DNA of 54,169 bases from Actinomycetes bacterium (GCA_023443125.1 JAEZVO010000047.1:1-54169); one strand, 5' to 3'; positions 1 through 7,826 are shown, counted from the first letter of the stretch. Notes: generated by a model from the letters alone, not told the origin. Numbers and translations are program-made.

Positions 1-49
1 TGTGAATCGCCCTGGGTTTCGTTCCGTTCTTCAAGCAAGGATGGAATCG

Positions 50-355
50 ATGAATCAGAAGTACTCGCCCGAGATGCGCGAGCGCGCGCTGCGGATGCTC
101 GAGGAGGCCAAGCCCGAGCATCCGAACCTCATGTCCGCGCTGCGACATGTCGCGGGCCTGCTCGGCATGAGCCCGGAGACGCTGCGCGTGTGGCACCGCC
201 GCCGCGAGATCGACGCCGGGCAGCGCCCCGGCGTGCCGACCGACGTCGCCGAGGAGAACAAGCGACTTCGCCGTGAGAACGCCGAGCTGAAGAAAGCGAA
301 CGAGGTTCTCAAAGCCGCGAGCGTGTTGTTCGCGAAGGAACTCGACCGTCCCTGA
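50..355 (+). CDS. IS3-family transposase OrfA (helix-turn-helix subunit)
   Basis: This 101-residue protein is the DNA-binding partner of an IS3 transposase. It has the usual opening (YSPEMRERALRML), a helix-turn-helix over about residues 25-60 (LGMSPETLRVW) and a C-terminal leucine-zipper-like coiled coil (EENKRLRRENAELKKANEVL) for multimerisation. The ATG at 50 is preferred because an AAGGA sits about 8 bases upstream; ATG 41 and GTG 2 are alternatives, the last lying inside the terminal repeat. The frame is intact. OrfA and the first part of orfB are in the same frame, separated by a TGA at 353, so the usual -1 slippage fusion cannot be recognised here. With orfB broken, the protein probably cannot support transposition alone. 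Confidence 0.85.
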   Translation: MNQKYSPEMRERALRMLEEAKPEHPNLMSALRHVAGLLGMSPETLRVWHRRREIDAGQRPGVPTDVAEENKRLRRENAELKKANEVLKAASVLFAKELDRP

Positions 356-361
356 CCAAGC

Positions 362-1283
362 ATGATCCGTTTCATCGACGAATACAGGGATCAGTTCGGG
401 GTCGAGTTCCTCTGCCGCGTCCTGTGCGACGCGGTGCCGGGGTTCCTCACCTCGCGCGGGTGTGCGACGCGGCCGAGGACGCGCGTGCCCTCCGCCAGGC
501 AGCTGAAGGACGAACTCCTCGTCTTCGAGATCCAGCGTCTTCACGAGGAGAACTACGGCGTCTGGAAGATGCATGCTCTCCTCCGGCAGGAGGGGTGGGA
601 CATCGGGCGTGACCAGACCGCACGGCTCATGAAGCTCGCCGGGGTGCGCGCGGTGGCGCGGTCGAAGAAGGTGTTCACCACGAAGTCCGACCCGACCATC
701 GCGCAGCCGATGGATCTCGTCGAACGCGACTTCACCGCTCCCCGTGCCGAACCGGTTGTGGGTCGCGGACATCACGTATGTCGGAACGTGGGCGGGGATG
801 GCGTATGTCGCGTTCGTGATCGACGTGTTCTCCCGCATGATCGTCGGCTGGAACGTCGCCGGGACGCTGCGCGCGGAGGCGCTGCCGTTACAGGCGTTGA
901 ACATGGCCGCGTGAGGCGCGCGCGGGTCGCTCGATGACCTCGTCCACCACGCCGATCATGGGTCGAACTACCTCTGGGTCGTCTACACGGATCGCATCAA
1001 CGAGCTCGGCGCGACCCCGTCGACAGGGAGCATCGGTGGAAGCTACGACAACGCCCTCGCCGAGGCAGTCAACGGGCTCTACAAGACCGAGCTGATCCGT
1101 CGAAAGGGCCCGTGGCGGACGGTCGAGCAGGTCGAGCTCGCGACGCTCGAGTACGTGTGGTGGTGGAACAACGCTCGTCTCCACGGCGAGCCCGATTACC
1201 GCACGCCGGTCGAGGTCGAGCAGGCGTACTACGCTGGCCTCGAACCAGCCCAGCCAGCACTCGCTGGACAAGGACACAGGTAG
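362..1283 (+). pseudogene. IS3-family transposase OrfB (DDE integrase), frameshifted
   Basis: The first part (362 to about 740) reads as the HTH_21-type region (FIDEYRDQFGVE, GRDQTARLMKLAGVR, KVFTTKSDPT). At about 740 the reading frame shifts by one base, after which the core WVADITYV, VIDVFSRMIVGWNVA, HHADHGSNY and YDNALAEAVNGLYKTELI can be read to a TAG at 1281. That second frame is also cut by an in-frame TGA at 912, where relatives usually have Trp. The sequence near 560 (ENYGVWKMHAL) lacks about three residues compared with the usual family text. The catalytic Asp, Asp and Glu codons all remain, so decay is recent, but no full-length product can be made. Confidence 0.9.
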
Positions 1284-1306
1284 GAACGAAACCCAGGGCG
1301 ATTCAG

Positions 1307-1327
1307 TTGGCGAGTTTTGCAGTTTTG
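1307..1327 (+). repeat. Half copy of 80-bp palindrome family, cut by the IS
   Basis: The 21 bases just right of the IS match the right arm (GGCGAGTTTTGCAGTTT) of the long palindromes at 40575-40657, 41603-41683 and 46473-46555. The left arm is not in the window; it would lie left of the IS, beyond base 1. This is what an IS insertion into an existing palindrome would leave. Confidence 0.75.
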
Positions 1328-1340
1328 GTGAGTGTGAAGA

Positions 1341-1551
1341 TGCGTCTCGATACGCGCCTTCAGCGCTACTCGACGCTCGGGGTAGCGGGCGGGCAGGCTC
1401 GGTCACGGGATCGATGTCGCCAGCGAGGCCTACTCGACGATCGGGGCGGCGAGCGAGCAAGACCGGTGGTTGAGCCGCCCGCGTAGCGGGCGTGTCGAAA
1501 CCCCGGGATGCGTCTCGATACACGGGCTTCGCCCGTTACTCGACGATCTGG
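1341..1551. repeat. Cluster of short hairpin repeats (GTCTCGATAC...TACTCGACG type)
   Basis: At least three units are visible in this gene-free stretch (1306-1610). Near 1341-1374 and 1511-1547, GTCTCGATAC-type ends and TACTCGACG-type ends enclose a short stem with a small loop (for example GGGC-TTC-GCCC). Near 1463-1500 an opposite-orientation unit, GGTTGAG...GTCGAAACC, encloses a 7-bp CCGCCCG/CGGGCGG-like stem. The flanks are conserved while the stem sequence changes but stays self-complementary. The same family recurs at 36957-37162. No protein-coding signal is seen here. Confidence 0.75.
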
Positions 1552-1598
1552 CAAAGGGCGCTCGACGAACAGCAAGGGCGAGGGCGAACCGTCGGCGG

Positions 1599-1610
1599 TA
1601 GAGTGAACGC
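1599..1610 (+). promoter_or_regulatory. -10 element and leaderless start of the deaminase gene
   Basis: TAGAGT at 1599-1604 is followed after six bases by GTG 1611. There is no Shine-Dalgarno sequence. This spacing places the likely transcription start at or next to the start codon, the usual arrangement for leaderless actinobacterial genes. No convincing -35 box is visible. Confidence 0.55.
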
Positions 1611-2048
1611 GTGACTACGCAACGCCCAACGTTTGATGAACTCGGCATGGCCACAGCCAGGCTGTGGGGCACCCGCTCCGCAGATGCGAAGGTGCAGGTC
1701 GGAGCGTGCCTGCTCGATCACAACAACCGGGTGGTCGGCGTCGGCTACAACGGGCGCGCCGCGGGTGAGCCGAACGAACGCGAATCGATGGAGCAGGGCC
1801 TCTCGGGTTTCATCCACGCCGAGGTGAACGCCCTGCTCGCCGCCAACTGGAACGGCGAGCAGCACACGCTCTACGTCACGCACGAGCCCTGCGCCACCTG
1901 CGCGCGCCTCATCGTCAACAGCCGCCGCGTGCGCCGCGTGCTGTACGCGTCACCGTACAAGGAGCAAAACCGCGTGGACGCGCAACTCCCGTCGGGCGCG
2001 GAAATCCTTCAGGCTGCAGGCGTAGAGGTCAGCGCCTTCGACGCCTGA
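1611..2048 (+). CDS. Cytidine/deoxycytidylate deaminase family protein (dCMP deaminase-like)
   Basis: This 145-residue zinc hydrolase carries the family signature HAE at residues 69-71 (zinc ligand His, proton-shuttling Glu) and PCATC at 93-97 (two Cys ligands). The context HAEVNAL and the length fit the ComEB/dCMP deaminase group, which converts dCMP to dUMP for thymidylate synthesis, better than the short cytidine deaminases; the substrate cannot be fixed from sequence alone. GTG 1611 is chosen because it follows a -10 element by six bases. The gene stands alone, converging on the ABC ATPase gene 18 bases downstream. Confidence 0.8.
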   Translation: MTTQRPTFDELGMATARLWGTRSADAKVQVGACLLDHNNRVVGVGYNGRAAGEPNERESMEQGLSGFIHAEVNALLAANWNGEQHTLYVTHEPCATCARLIVNSRRVRRVLYASPYKEQNRVDAQLPSGAEILQAAGVEVSAFDA

Positions 2049-2066
2049 CCCGCCGCCTCTATTCAC

Positions 2067-2756
2067 TCATGCAGCCATGCGGTGGCGCATCTGGGCAAGC
2101 ACACCGTCGCGCATCTCGAACGCAGCGTCGAAGCTGGGTAGCTGCTCCGGCTCGTGCGTCACGACGACGGTGGCCAGCTCGCGCTCATGCGTGAGGCGAC
2201 CCAGCAGCTCGATGATCTCGTTGCCCCGCTCCTGGTCAAGCGCACTCGTGGGCTCGTCGACGAGCATCACCGACGGCTCGTGAATGATCGCCCGCGCAAT
2301 GTTGACGCGCTGCTGCTGACCACCGGACAGCTGCGCAGGCAGACGGTCGGCGAGCTGGCTGCACCCGACGGCGTCGAGCACCTCCGGGATCTGCGCCATG
2401 CTGCGCTCACGGGCTCCACAGCTGCCCATCCCCAGCACCACTTCCAGCTGCTCGCGCACGGTGAGGGACGGAATGAGGTTCGGGCTCTGAAAGACGATCC
2501 CCAGCTTGCTTCGACGAAGGGCCGCCTTCTCCTTCGAGTTCAACGTCGTGATGTCCGTGCCGTCGATGTCCACCTGGCCGGAATCTGGTGTGACAAGGGT
2601 CGACGCCACGGCCAGCAGGCTGGATTTGCCCGAGCCGCTCGGGCCTGTGACGGCCGCGAAGGTGTTGGACTCCACCGTGAGCGAGACGTTGTCGAGCGCC
2701 GTGACGTGCTCGTCGCTGTCGGGGTAGGTGAGGATGACATCGGTGAGCTTCAGCAT
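2067..2756 (-). CDS. ABC transporter ATP-binding protein (MacB/LolD type)
   Basis: This 229-residue ATPase has Walker A GPSGSGKS near residue 38, Q-loop FQSPNLIPSLTV at 89-100, signature LSGGQ at 143-147, Walker B VMLVDE at 163-168 and an H-loop (VVTHE). The pattern fits the MacB/LolD/FtsE subfamily that works with FtsX-like permeases in export or mechanotransmission. The start at ATG 2756 (MLKLTDV) is set by an AAAGGA a few bases upstream; longer readings have no support. Its permease partner is present only as a 3' stub just upstream, so the transporter is probably not functional even though the ATPase frame is intact. Confidence 0.88.
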   Translation of the reverse strand: MLKLTDVILTYPDSDEHVTALDNVSLTVESNTFAAVTGPSGSGKSSLLAVASTLVTPDSGQVDIDGTDITTLNSKEKAALRRSKLGIVFQSPNLIPSLTVREQLEVVLGMGSCGARERSMAQIPEVLDAVGCSQLADRLPAQLSGGQQQRVNIARAIIHEPSVMLVDEPTSALDQERGNEIIELLGRLTHERELATVVVTHEPEQLPSFDAAFEMRDGVLAQMRHRMAA

Positions 2757-2785
2757 GAGCGTTCCTTTCGTGGCAAGAGTGGGGG

Positions 2786-2985
2786 TCAGGCGGCCGAAAC
2801 CAGCGCGACCAGGGGACCGACGGCGGTGATGCGCCGCTGCGACACATACGCGCCCAGCAGGCCGGCGATCACCATGCCCACCGATGGCACGAGCAGGGTG
2901 AGCCAATTCATCACAAACGGGAGTGCGGTGCCGACGAGCAGCCCAAGCCCGATGGTTGCCCCGGTGCCGAGCCCGATCTCGAGGT
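2786..2985 (-). pseudogene. FtsX-like ABC permease, only the C-terminal stub remains
   Basis: About 65 codons remain, reading LEIGLGTGATIGLGLLVGTA, then PFVMNWLTLLVPSVGMVIAG and a short tail (YVSQRRITAVGPLVAL) before a TGA at 2786. Two hydrophobic segments separated by a short loop match the last two membrane helices of MacB/FtsX permeases. The rest is missing: beyond about 2985 the same DNA instead encodes a response regulator on the other strand. The stub lies 29 bases before the ATPase start, the normal permease-ATPase order. The breakpoint position is approximate. Confidence 0.65.
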
Positions 2986-2986
2986 A

Positions 2987-3520
2987 GTGGGGGAGGTCGA
3001 CCGAGCGCTCGACGCCGTCGACCGGGCGAAAGTCGGGGGCATCGACCTCATCACCATGGACCTCCGGTTCCCGTCCGGCCCGTCGGGGGTCGACGCAGTC
3101 GAACGCATCCAGACACTCGACCATCCGCCCGCTGTGCTCGTCCTCACGAACTACGACACCGACACCGACATCCTGCGTGCCGTGGAAGTCGGCGCCGGGG
3201 GATACCTGTTGAAGGATTCACCCGCCGACGTGCTCGTTCGCGGGGTGCGCGACGCGGTGGCCGGGCGCCCGGTGCTGGCGCCGGCGGTGGCGTCGAAGCT
3301 GATGCATTGACTGCGCACACCGTCGCTGCAACTCACCGCCAGGGAGCGCGACGTGCTGCAGTGCCTCGACCGCGGCCTGAGTAACCAGGCCATCAGCGCA
3401 GAACTGTTCCTCAGCCGAGCGACCGTGAAATCGCATCTGGCAAGGCTGTATTCAAAACTCGGAGTCTCCAGCCGAACGGCAGCTCTTGCGAAAGCCAGAG
3501 AGCAAGGCTTGCTGGAGTGA
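2987..3520 (+). pseudogene. NarL/LuxR-type response regulator, truncated and with nonsense codon
   Basis: The readable protein starts inside the receiver domain. The phosphoacceptor Asp (LITMDLRFP), the Thr/Asn region (VLVLTNYDTD) and the conserved Lys (GGYLLKDSP) are present, but the first roughly 40 residues with the acidic pocket are missing. At 3308 a TGA stands where CGA (Arg) would continue LM-H-R-LRTPS. After it the same frame reads a complete LuxR-type output domain (LTARERDVL, NQAISAELFLSRATVKSHL, RLYSKLGVSSRTAAL) to TGA 3518. Two lesions make this a pseudogene. Such regulators are often encoded beside MacB-like transporters, and no histidine kinase is left. Confidence 0.85.
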
Positions 3521-3542
3521 GCACTCAATGAGCGGGGCGCCG

Positions 3543-3632
3543 CGAAAAGTGACCGTTATCCTCCACGGCTGCAACTTTTTCTGCCTATACGGGGAAGATT
3601 TGCCGCGCGTGGAGGATAACGGTCACTTTTCG
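3543..3632. repeat. Long inverted-repeat element with 25-bp arms
   Basis: Perfect 25-bp arms at 3543-3567 and 3608-3632 (core AGTGACCGTTATCCTCCACG and its complement) enclose a 40-base centre richer in A/T than the surroundings. The element lies in the gene-free stretch 3521-3673. No poly-T tract follows either arm, so a simple intrinsic terminator is not the obvious reading; a small non-autonomous mobile element or structured RNA is possible. No second copy was found in the window. Confidence 0.8.
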
Positions 3633-3661
3633 GTTGGTCACCGCGGTCCGCGGCGTCTGCA

Positions 3662-3667
3662 TAGACT
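3662..3667 (+). promoter_or_regulatory. -10 element before a leaderless mini-ORF
   Basis: TAGACT is followed after six bases (3668-3673) by ATG ATG at 3674. The spacing places transcription initiation at the start codon. It would serve the mini-ORF at 3674-3760 and the membrane protein gene coupled to it. Confidence 0.5.
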
Positions 3668-3673
3668 GTGCGC

Positions 3674-3760
3674 ATGATGGACGCCCCCGACGCGACGCCT
3701 CCGCAGTGGCCCAAACCAAGCGCACCCGGCGCACATTGTGCGAAGGCCACCCACCGATGA
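3674..3760 (+). CDS. Possible 28-residue leaderless peptide, coupled to next gene
   Basis: An ATG directly after a leaderless-type -10 element opens a 28-codon frame (MMDAPDATPPQWPKP, then SAPGAHCAKATHR). Its TGA (3758-3760) overlaps the ATG of the membrane protein at 3757 in an ATGA arrangement. The peptide matches no family I know. It may exist mainly to deliver ribosomes to the next start, which has only a weak Shine-Dalgarno. The alternative is that the ATG is fortuitous. A similar arrangement is at 45322. Confidence 0.4.
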   Translation: MMDAPDATPPQWPKPSAPGAHCAKATHR

Positions 3761-4926
3761 ATCGAGGTAGGCCGACATCATCGGCAACAGGCGGGTGGGT
3801 TATCTCGTGGCTGACGGGCGTCGTCGCAGTCGTGGTGGCGCTCCTCACACAGGTGAGCTCGCGCTGGGGCGTGTTCCACCCGAGCCTGCTGCTGAACGTG
3901 GCGGATACCGACGCCATCGCGCCGCGCATCGCGGCAGTTGACCCCTCCTTCCAATTCACCACCACGCACGACCACTACGAAGGCGTCTACCTTTGGGCCA
4001 TGGCGACGGACCCCTTCGCGGTAGCAGGAGGCTCACACGAGCTCATCGATTTGGCGGCCTACCGCTACGGCCACCCCCTCTACTCCTGGATTGCGGGAGC
4101 CCTAAGTCTCGGCCACGCGCCGGCCCTGCCGTGGGTCTTTTGGGTGCTCAGCCTCGTGTCGATGATGGGCGCGGCGGTGGCGGTCTCACGGCTTGCCGTA
4201 CGACTCGGCGGATCGCCGTGGCTCGGCCTCGTCGTGGCGTGCAGCCCCGGCTTGCTGTTCAGCGCCTCGACCGCGCTCACCGAACCCGCACAACTCTTCC
4301 TCGTCGCGCTGCTGTGCTTGCGTTGGCTCGACCAACGCACGAGCCCCATCGAAATCGCTGTGCTCACCGCCGCGATGTGCCTACTCAAAGAGCCGCTCGT
4401 GCTGGTCGCCGTCGCGCTCGGCGTGAGCGGACTCATCCACGGCATACGCGAACGCAACATAGAGTGGAGTCGCCTGTTCGCGCTGCTCGCCGGGCCCGTG
4501 GCGCTGGGTGCGTGGCTGCTGTTCATCCGCGGGCGCTTCGCCGCGGAGCAAAAGACCTACGACGACGGCAACCTCGGCCGCCCGATCGACGGATGGCTCG
4601 AAACCTTCCGTTTCGCCACTAGTCTGCGCTTCGGCGACGCCATGCAGTCACAGATCGGCTCGACGGCGGTGCCCGGCCTGATGGCGACGGCGGCCGTGCT
4701 GGTGATCGCTTCGACGGTGGGGCTTCGTCGGCTCGATGCGCTCGGCCTCGTCGTCGTGCTCCAGACGGTGCTGGTGGCATGTCTCGGATGGCGCACCCTG
4801 CTCTACCCTCACGAGATGTTCCGCATTCCGTCGATGCCGGTGGCGCTCGCTGTCCTACTCCTGGGCGTGACGATGACCTCCCGACGAGGCACCGCGACGC
4901 GAGCGAACTCGTCGCGAAGAAACTAG
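3757..4926 (+). CDS. Polytopic membrane protein, glycosyltransferase-like
   Basis: This 389-residue protein is dominated by hydrophobic segments, about nine or ten likely membrane helices, starting with WVISWLTGVVAVVVALL. An extracytoplasmic loop after the first helix (VADTDAIAPRI, TTTHDHYEGVYLWAMATDPF) contains acidic and aromatic residues, as in GT-C glycosyltransferases that use lipid-linked sugars, but I cannot point to a diagnostic motif. The ATG at 3757 is chosen because it overlaps the stop of the upstream mini-ORF; the frame could be extended to 3634. A possible role is cell-envelope glycosylation. It stands apart from other envelope genes. Confidence 0.6.
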   Translation: MNRGRPTSSATGGWVISWLTGVVAVVVALLTQVSSRWGVFHPSLLLNVADTDAIAPRIAAVDPSFQFTTTHDHYEGVYLWAMATDPFAVAGGSHELIDLAAYRYGHPLYSWIAGALSLGHAPALPWVFWVLSLVSMMGAAVAVSRLAVRLGGSPWLGLVVACSPGLLFSASTALTEPAQLFLVALLCLRWLDQRTSPIEIAVLTAAMCLLKEPLVLVAVALGVSGLIHGIRERNIEWSRLFALLAGPVALGAWLLFIRGRFAAEQKTYDDGNLGRPIDGWLETFRFATSLRFGDAMQSQIGSTAVPGLMATAAVLVIASTVGLRRLDALGLVVVLQTVLVACLGWRTLLYPHEMFRIPSMPVALAVLLLGVTMTSRRGTATRANSSRRN

Positions 4927-5038
4927 CCAGCGGCGAATTGTCGACTGACGGTTGCTTGACCCACGGCTGCCCGCAAGCAGGGTAGGGGCCCCGGCTAGGC
5001 TTGGAGCCACACGTTTCCGTCACGCGAAGGAGCCACAA

Positions 5039-6448
5039 GTGGCAGAGCACATTCGTACTGAATCCGACTCGATGGGCACCGTTGAGGTCGCTGCCGACCG
5101 CTACTGGGGAGCCCAGACCGAGCGGTCCCTCCACAACTTCGATATCGGCCGCGAGACCTTCGTCTGGGGTCGCCCCATGGTGAAGGCCTTGGGCACGCTG
5201 AAGAAGGCGGCCGCGCTCGCCAACGCTGAGCTGGGCGAACTGCCGCAGGACGTCGCCGACCTCATCGCCAAGGCTGGCGACGAGGTGATCGCCGGCGATC
5301 TCGACGACCACTTCCCGCTGGTTGTGTTCCAGACCGGATCGGGCACCCAGTCGAACATGAACGTCAACGAGGTCATCTCTAACCGCGCCATCGAACTGGC
5401 CGGCGGCGAGAAGGGCTCGAAGACGCCGGTGCATCCGAACGACCACGTCAACCGCGGCCAGTCGTCGAACGACACCTTCCCGACGGCCATGCATATCGCC
5501 GTCGTGAACGAGCTGCACGCCATGTACCCGCGGGTGCGCCAGCTGCGCGACACGCTCGACAAGAAGGCCAAGGAGTTCGACGACATCATTATGGTGGGCC
5601 GCACCCACCTGCAGGACGCCACCCCGATCCGGCTGAGCCAGGTGTTCTCCGGTTGGGTTGCGCAGATCGACTTCGCGCTCGAGGGCATCGAGTACGCCGA
5701 CTCCCGCGCCCGCGAGCTCGCCATCGGCGGCACCGCCGTCGGCACCGGCCTTAACGCGCACCCGAAGTTCGGTGAGCTCACCGCGAAGAAGATTTCGGAA
5801 GAAACCGGCATCGATTTCAAGCAGGCCGACAACCTCTTCGCCGCGCTCGGCGCCCACGACGCACTCGTCCTCGTCTCTGGTGCGCTGCGCGTGCTCGGCG
5901 ATGCGCTCATGAAGATCGCCAACGACGTGCGCTGGTACGCATCCGGCCCGCGCAATGGCATCGGTGAACTGCTCATCCCCGAGAACGAGCCCGGCTCGTC
6001 GATCATGCCTGGCAAGGTGAACCCCACCCAGTGCGAGGCCATGACGATGGTTGCGACGAAGGTGTTCGGCAACGACGCCACCGTCGGGTTCGCCGGTTCG
6101 CAGGGTAACTTCCAGCTCAACGTGTACAAGCCCGTCATGGCGTGGTGCGTGCTGGAGTCCATCCAGCTGCTCGGCGACGCCTGCGTCTCCTTCGACGAGC
6201 ACTGCGCCTACGGCATCGAGCCCAACCGTGAGAAGATCCAGGAAAACCTCGACACCAACCTCATGCAGGTGACGGCGCTCAACCGCCACATCGGCTACGA
6301 CAAGGCCTCGCAGATCGCCAAGAACGCGCACAAGAAGGGGTTGTCGCTGCGCGAGTCCGCGCTTGAACTGGGGTTCCTGACTGACGAGCAGTTCGACGAA
6401 TGGGTCGTGCCCGCAGACATGACCCACCCCAGTGCCGCCGACGAGTGA
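5039..6448 (+). CDS. fumC: Class II fumarate hydratase
   Basis: This 469-residue protein is a class II fumarase, which interconverts fumarate and malate in the TCA cycle as a homotetramer without an iron-sulfur cluster. It shows the superfamily signature GSSIMPGKVNP near residue 318, the region SGTQSNMNVNEVI, the SSNDTFPTAMHIA motif and the GRTHLQDATP motif with its catalytic His. Length and order of motifs are normal. GTG 5039 is chosen because a GAAGGAG lies about 8 bases upstream and the protein then begins in family style (AEHIRTESDSMG). A hairpin at 6472-6515 may end the transcript. Confidence 0.96.
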   Translation: MAEHIRTESDSMGTVEVAADRYWGAQTERSLHNFDIGRETFVWGRPMVKALGTLKKAAALANAELGELPQDVADLIAKAGDEVIAGDLDDHFPLVVFQTGSGTQSNMNVNEVISNRAIELAGGEKGSKTPVHPNDHVNRGQSSNDTFPTAMHIAVVNELHAMYPRVRQLRDTLDKKAKEFDDIIMVGRTHLQDATPIRLSQVFSGWVAQIDFALEGIEYADSRARELAIGGTAVGTGLNAHPKFGELTAKKISEETGIDFKQADNLFAALGAHDALVLVSGALRVLGDALMKIANDVRWYASGPRNGIGELLIPENEPGSSIMPGKVNPTQCEAMTMVATKVFGNDATVGFAGSQGNFQLNVYKPVMAWCVLESIQLLGDACVSFDEHCAYGIEPNREKIQENLDTNLMQVTALNRHIGYDKASQIAKNAHKKGLSLRESALELGFLTDEQFDEWVVPADMTHPSAADE

Positions 6449-6471
6449 TCGTCGCGACGCAGTAACCTCCG

Positions 6472-6515
6472 GCGGAGCCGTGGGCCGACCTCAGTGTCGT
6501 GTTCCACGGCTCCGC
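6472..6515 (+). terminator. Hairpin after fumC, possible terminator
   Basis: Perfect 12-bp arms (GCGGAGCCGTGG and its complement) enclose a 20-base loop, starting 23 bases after the fumC stop. There is no U-tract, which is common for actinobacterial terminators. The rest of the 6449-6688 gap holds a run of nine G at 6557-6565 and a Shine-Dalgarno for the next gene. Confidence 0.45.
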
Positions 6516-6688
6516 TGCACTTCGGCGCCCACCATGTGCGCTGCGCGAACACCGTCGGGGGGGGGATGGGGGTGGCAGCGCAATAGATGTTTGTCCGGTT
6601 CCTGCCAAGCGTGCCTATTCGCGACGGTCACGCTCCCGGTGGTCAGTTGAATCGCTGGGAGACACTGCCGCTCGATAAGGAACCAACG

Positions 6689-7804
6689 ATGGCAGAGATC
6701 AACCGTCGCGGATTCGGAAAGCTGATTGCGGGCGGTGCGCTCGCGGCTGCGGCAGCACCGGCGCTGGCGCCCACGTCCATGCTGGGAACGGCGCAGGCAG
6801 CCGGACGCGCCCAGCGCAAGGCCCGCCTCACGGGCGCAGACATGTACACCGCGCACAACTGGCAGGTTGCCGGCACTGACCTCGGCATTCCCTACGTCCT
6901 GGAGAACGGTTCCATCGGATACCTCTTCGGCGACGCCTTCTCCACCATGAGCCCTGAAGGCGGCGGCAACCACCGCTCGCCGGTGATGCTGCGTTCCGCG
7001 AAGCACCCCAACGACGGCATCGTGTTCGACAGCGCGGCTAAGGTGCGTGGGAACGCGCCCGCGCCGGAACTCATCTGGAACGCCCACGGCGGCAACGTCG
7101 CTGGTCAGCACGAATTCACTGTCATTCCCAACGACGGCATCTCCTTCCCCGAGACGGGCCGGCAGGTGGTCTCGTTCATGAGCATGGACAACTGGAAGCA
7201 CCCGCGCGGCTTCCGCAGCGGATTCGCGGGGCTTGCGTACTCCGACAACGGCAACGACTTCAAGCGTGTACCGGCGCACTGGTTCAATACCCCCGAGAAC
7301 ACCAACGCGTTCCAGATGTGGACGATGCAGCGCGACGGCGATTACGTCTACGTCTTCTCCGTATGCTCTGGCCGTCAGCATGGGCCGATGATGCTGCAGC
7401 GCGTGCACTGGACGCGCATTCTCGACAAGAACGCCTACGAAGGCTGGGGCTGGAACGGCTCGGACTGGGGTTGGGGGCGTCCGTGCACCCCGATCCTGCA
7501 CGCCAAGTTCGGCGAACCCTCGGTGCGCAAACTCAAGGACGGCACGTGGGTGATGGCCTACGTCGACTACGGCGTCGGCTTAGGGCAACTCGTCACGCGT
7601 ACGGCCAGCCGCCCCGACGGCCGATGGAGCGAGCCCGTCGTACAGATCGATCCCATCACGACCGCGCAGTACTACGGCGGCTTCATCCACCCCTGGTCGA
7701 CGTCGGAGCCCGGCGGCTTGCACATGATGGTGTCGCAGTGGCTGAGAGACCCGAACAAGGTGACGAAGGCGTACCACGTCGAGCATTGGGTGGGCAGCCT
7801 CTAA
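6689..7804 (+). CDS. Tat-exported DUF4185 protein
   Basis: The 371-residue protein begins with a twin-arginine signal (INRRGFGKL, then an Ala-rich hydrophobic stretch to about residue 36), so it should leave the cell folded. The mature part matches DUF4185, a beta-propeller-like domain of secreted actinobacterial proteins: AGTDLGIPYVLENGSIGYLF, a GDAF motif, several GRxVVSFMSMDNW-type strands, WNGSDWGWGRP and a final FIHPWSTSEPGGLHMM. A glycan-related role is often supposed for the fold but is not shown here. ATG 6689 is favoured over upstream ATGs by an AAGGA nine bases before it and by the signal peptide. Confidence 0.82.
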   Translation: MAEINRRGFGKLIAGGALAAAAAPALAPTSMLGTAQAAGRAQRKARLTGADMYTAHNWQVAGTDLGIPYVLENGSIGYLFGDAFSTMSPEGGGNHRSPVMLRSAKHPNDGIVFDSAAKVRGNAPAPELIWNAHGGNVAGQHEFTVIPNDGISFPETGRQVVSFMSMDNWKHPRGFRSGFAGLAYSDNGNDFKRVPAHWFNTPENTNAFQMWTMQRDGDYVYVFSVCSGRQHGPMMLQRVHWTRILDKNAYEGWGWNGSDWGWGRPCTPILHAKFGEPSVRKLKDGTWVMAYVDYGVGLGQLVTRTASRPDGRWSEPVVQIDPITTAQYYGGFIHPWSTSEPGGLHMMVSQWLRDPNKVTKAYHVEHWVGSL

Positions 7805-7826
7805 CGACGTGGCGTGGTGGTGCTCG

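Larger units (their letters stand above)
3..1305 (+). mobile_element. IS3-family insertion sequence, degraded
   Basis: The element is bounded by perfect 23-bp terminal inverted repeats at 3-25 and 1283-1305, which end in TG and CA as is usual for IS3 elements. It contains an orfA with a helix-turn-helix and an orfB with the DDE integrase core, but orfB is broken. The base run after the right end is GTTG; the two bases before the left end are TG, so a 4-bp target duplication GTTG is possible but only half visible. The right flank is half of a palindromic repeat found elsewhere in the window (40575, 41603, 46473), so the element seems to have landed inside a copy of that repeat. Confidence 0.9.

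Noticed and set aside
340..380. Programmed -1 frameshift between IS orfA and orfB
   Set aside because: OrfA and the visible start of orfB share one frame separated by a stop, and no slippery A-run is seen at the overlap; the real frame break is at about 740 and looks like decay.
4619..6427. 602-residue open frame on the minus strand opposite fumC
   Set aside because: It is an antisense shadow: fumC on the plus strand has full family motifs, and the minus frame has skewed composition and no domain.
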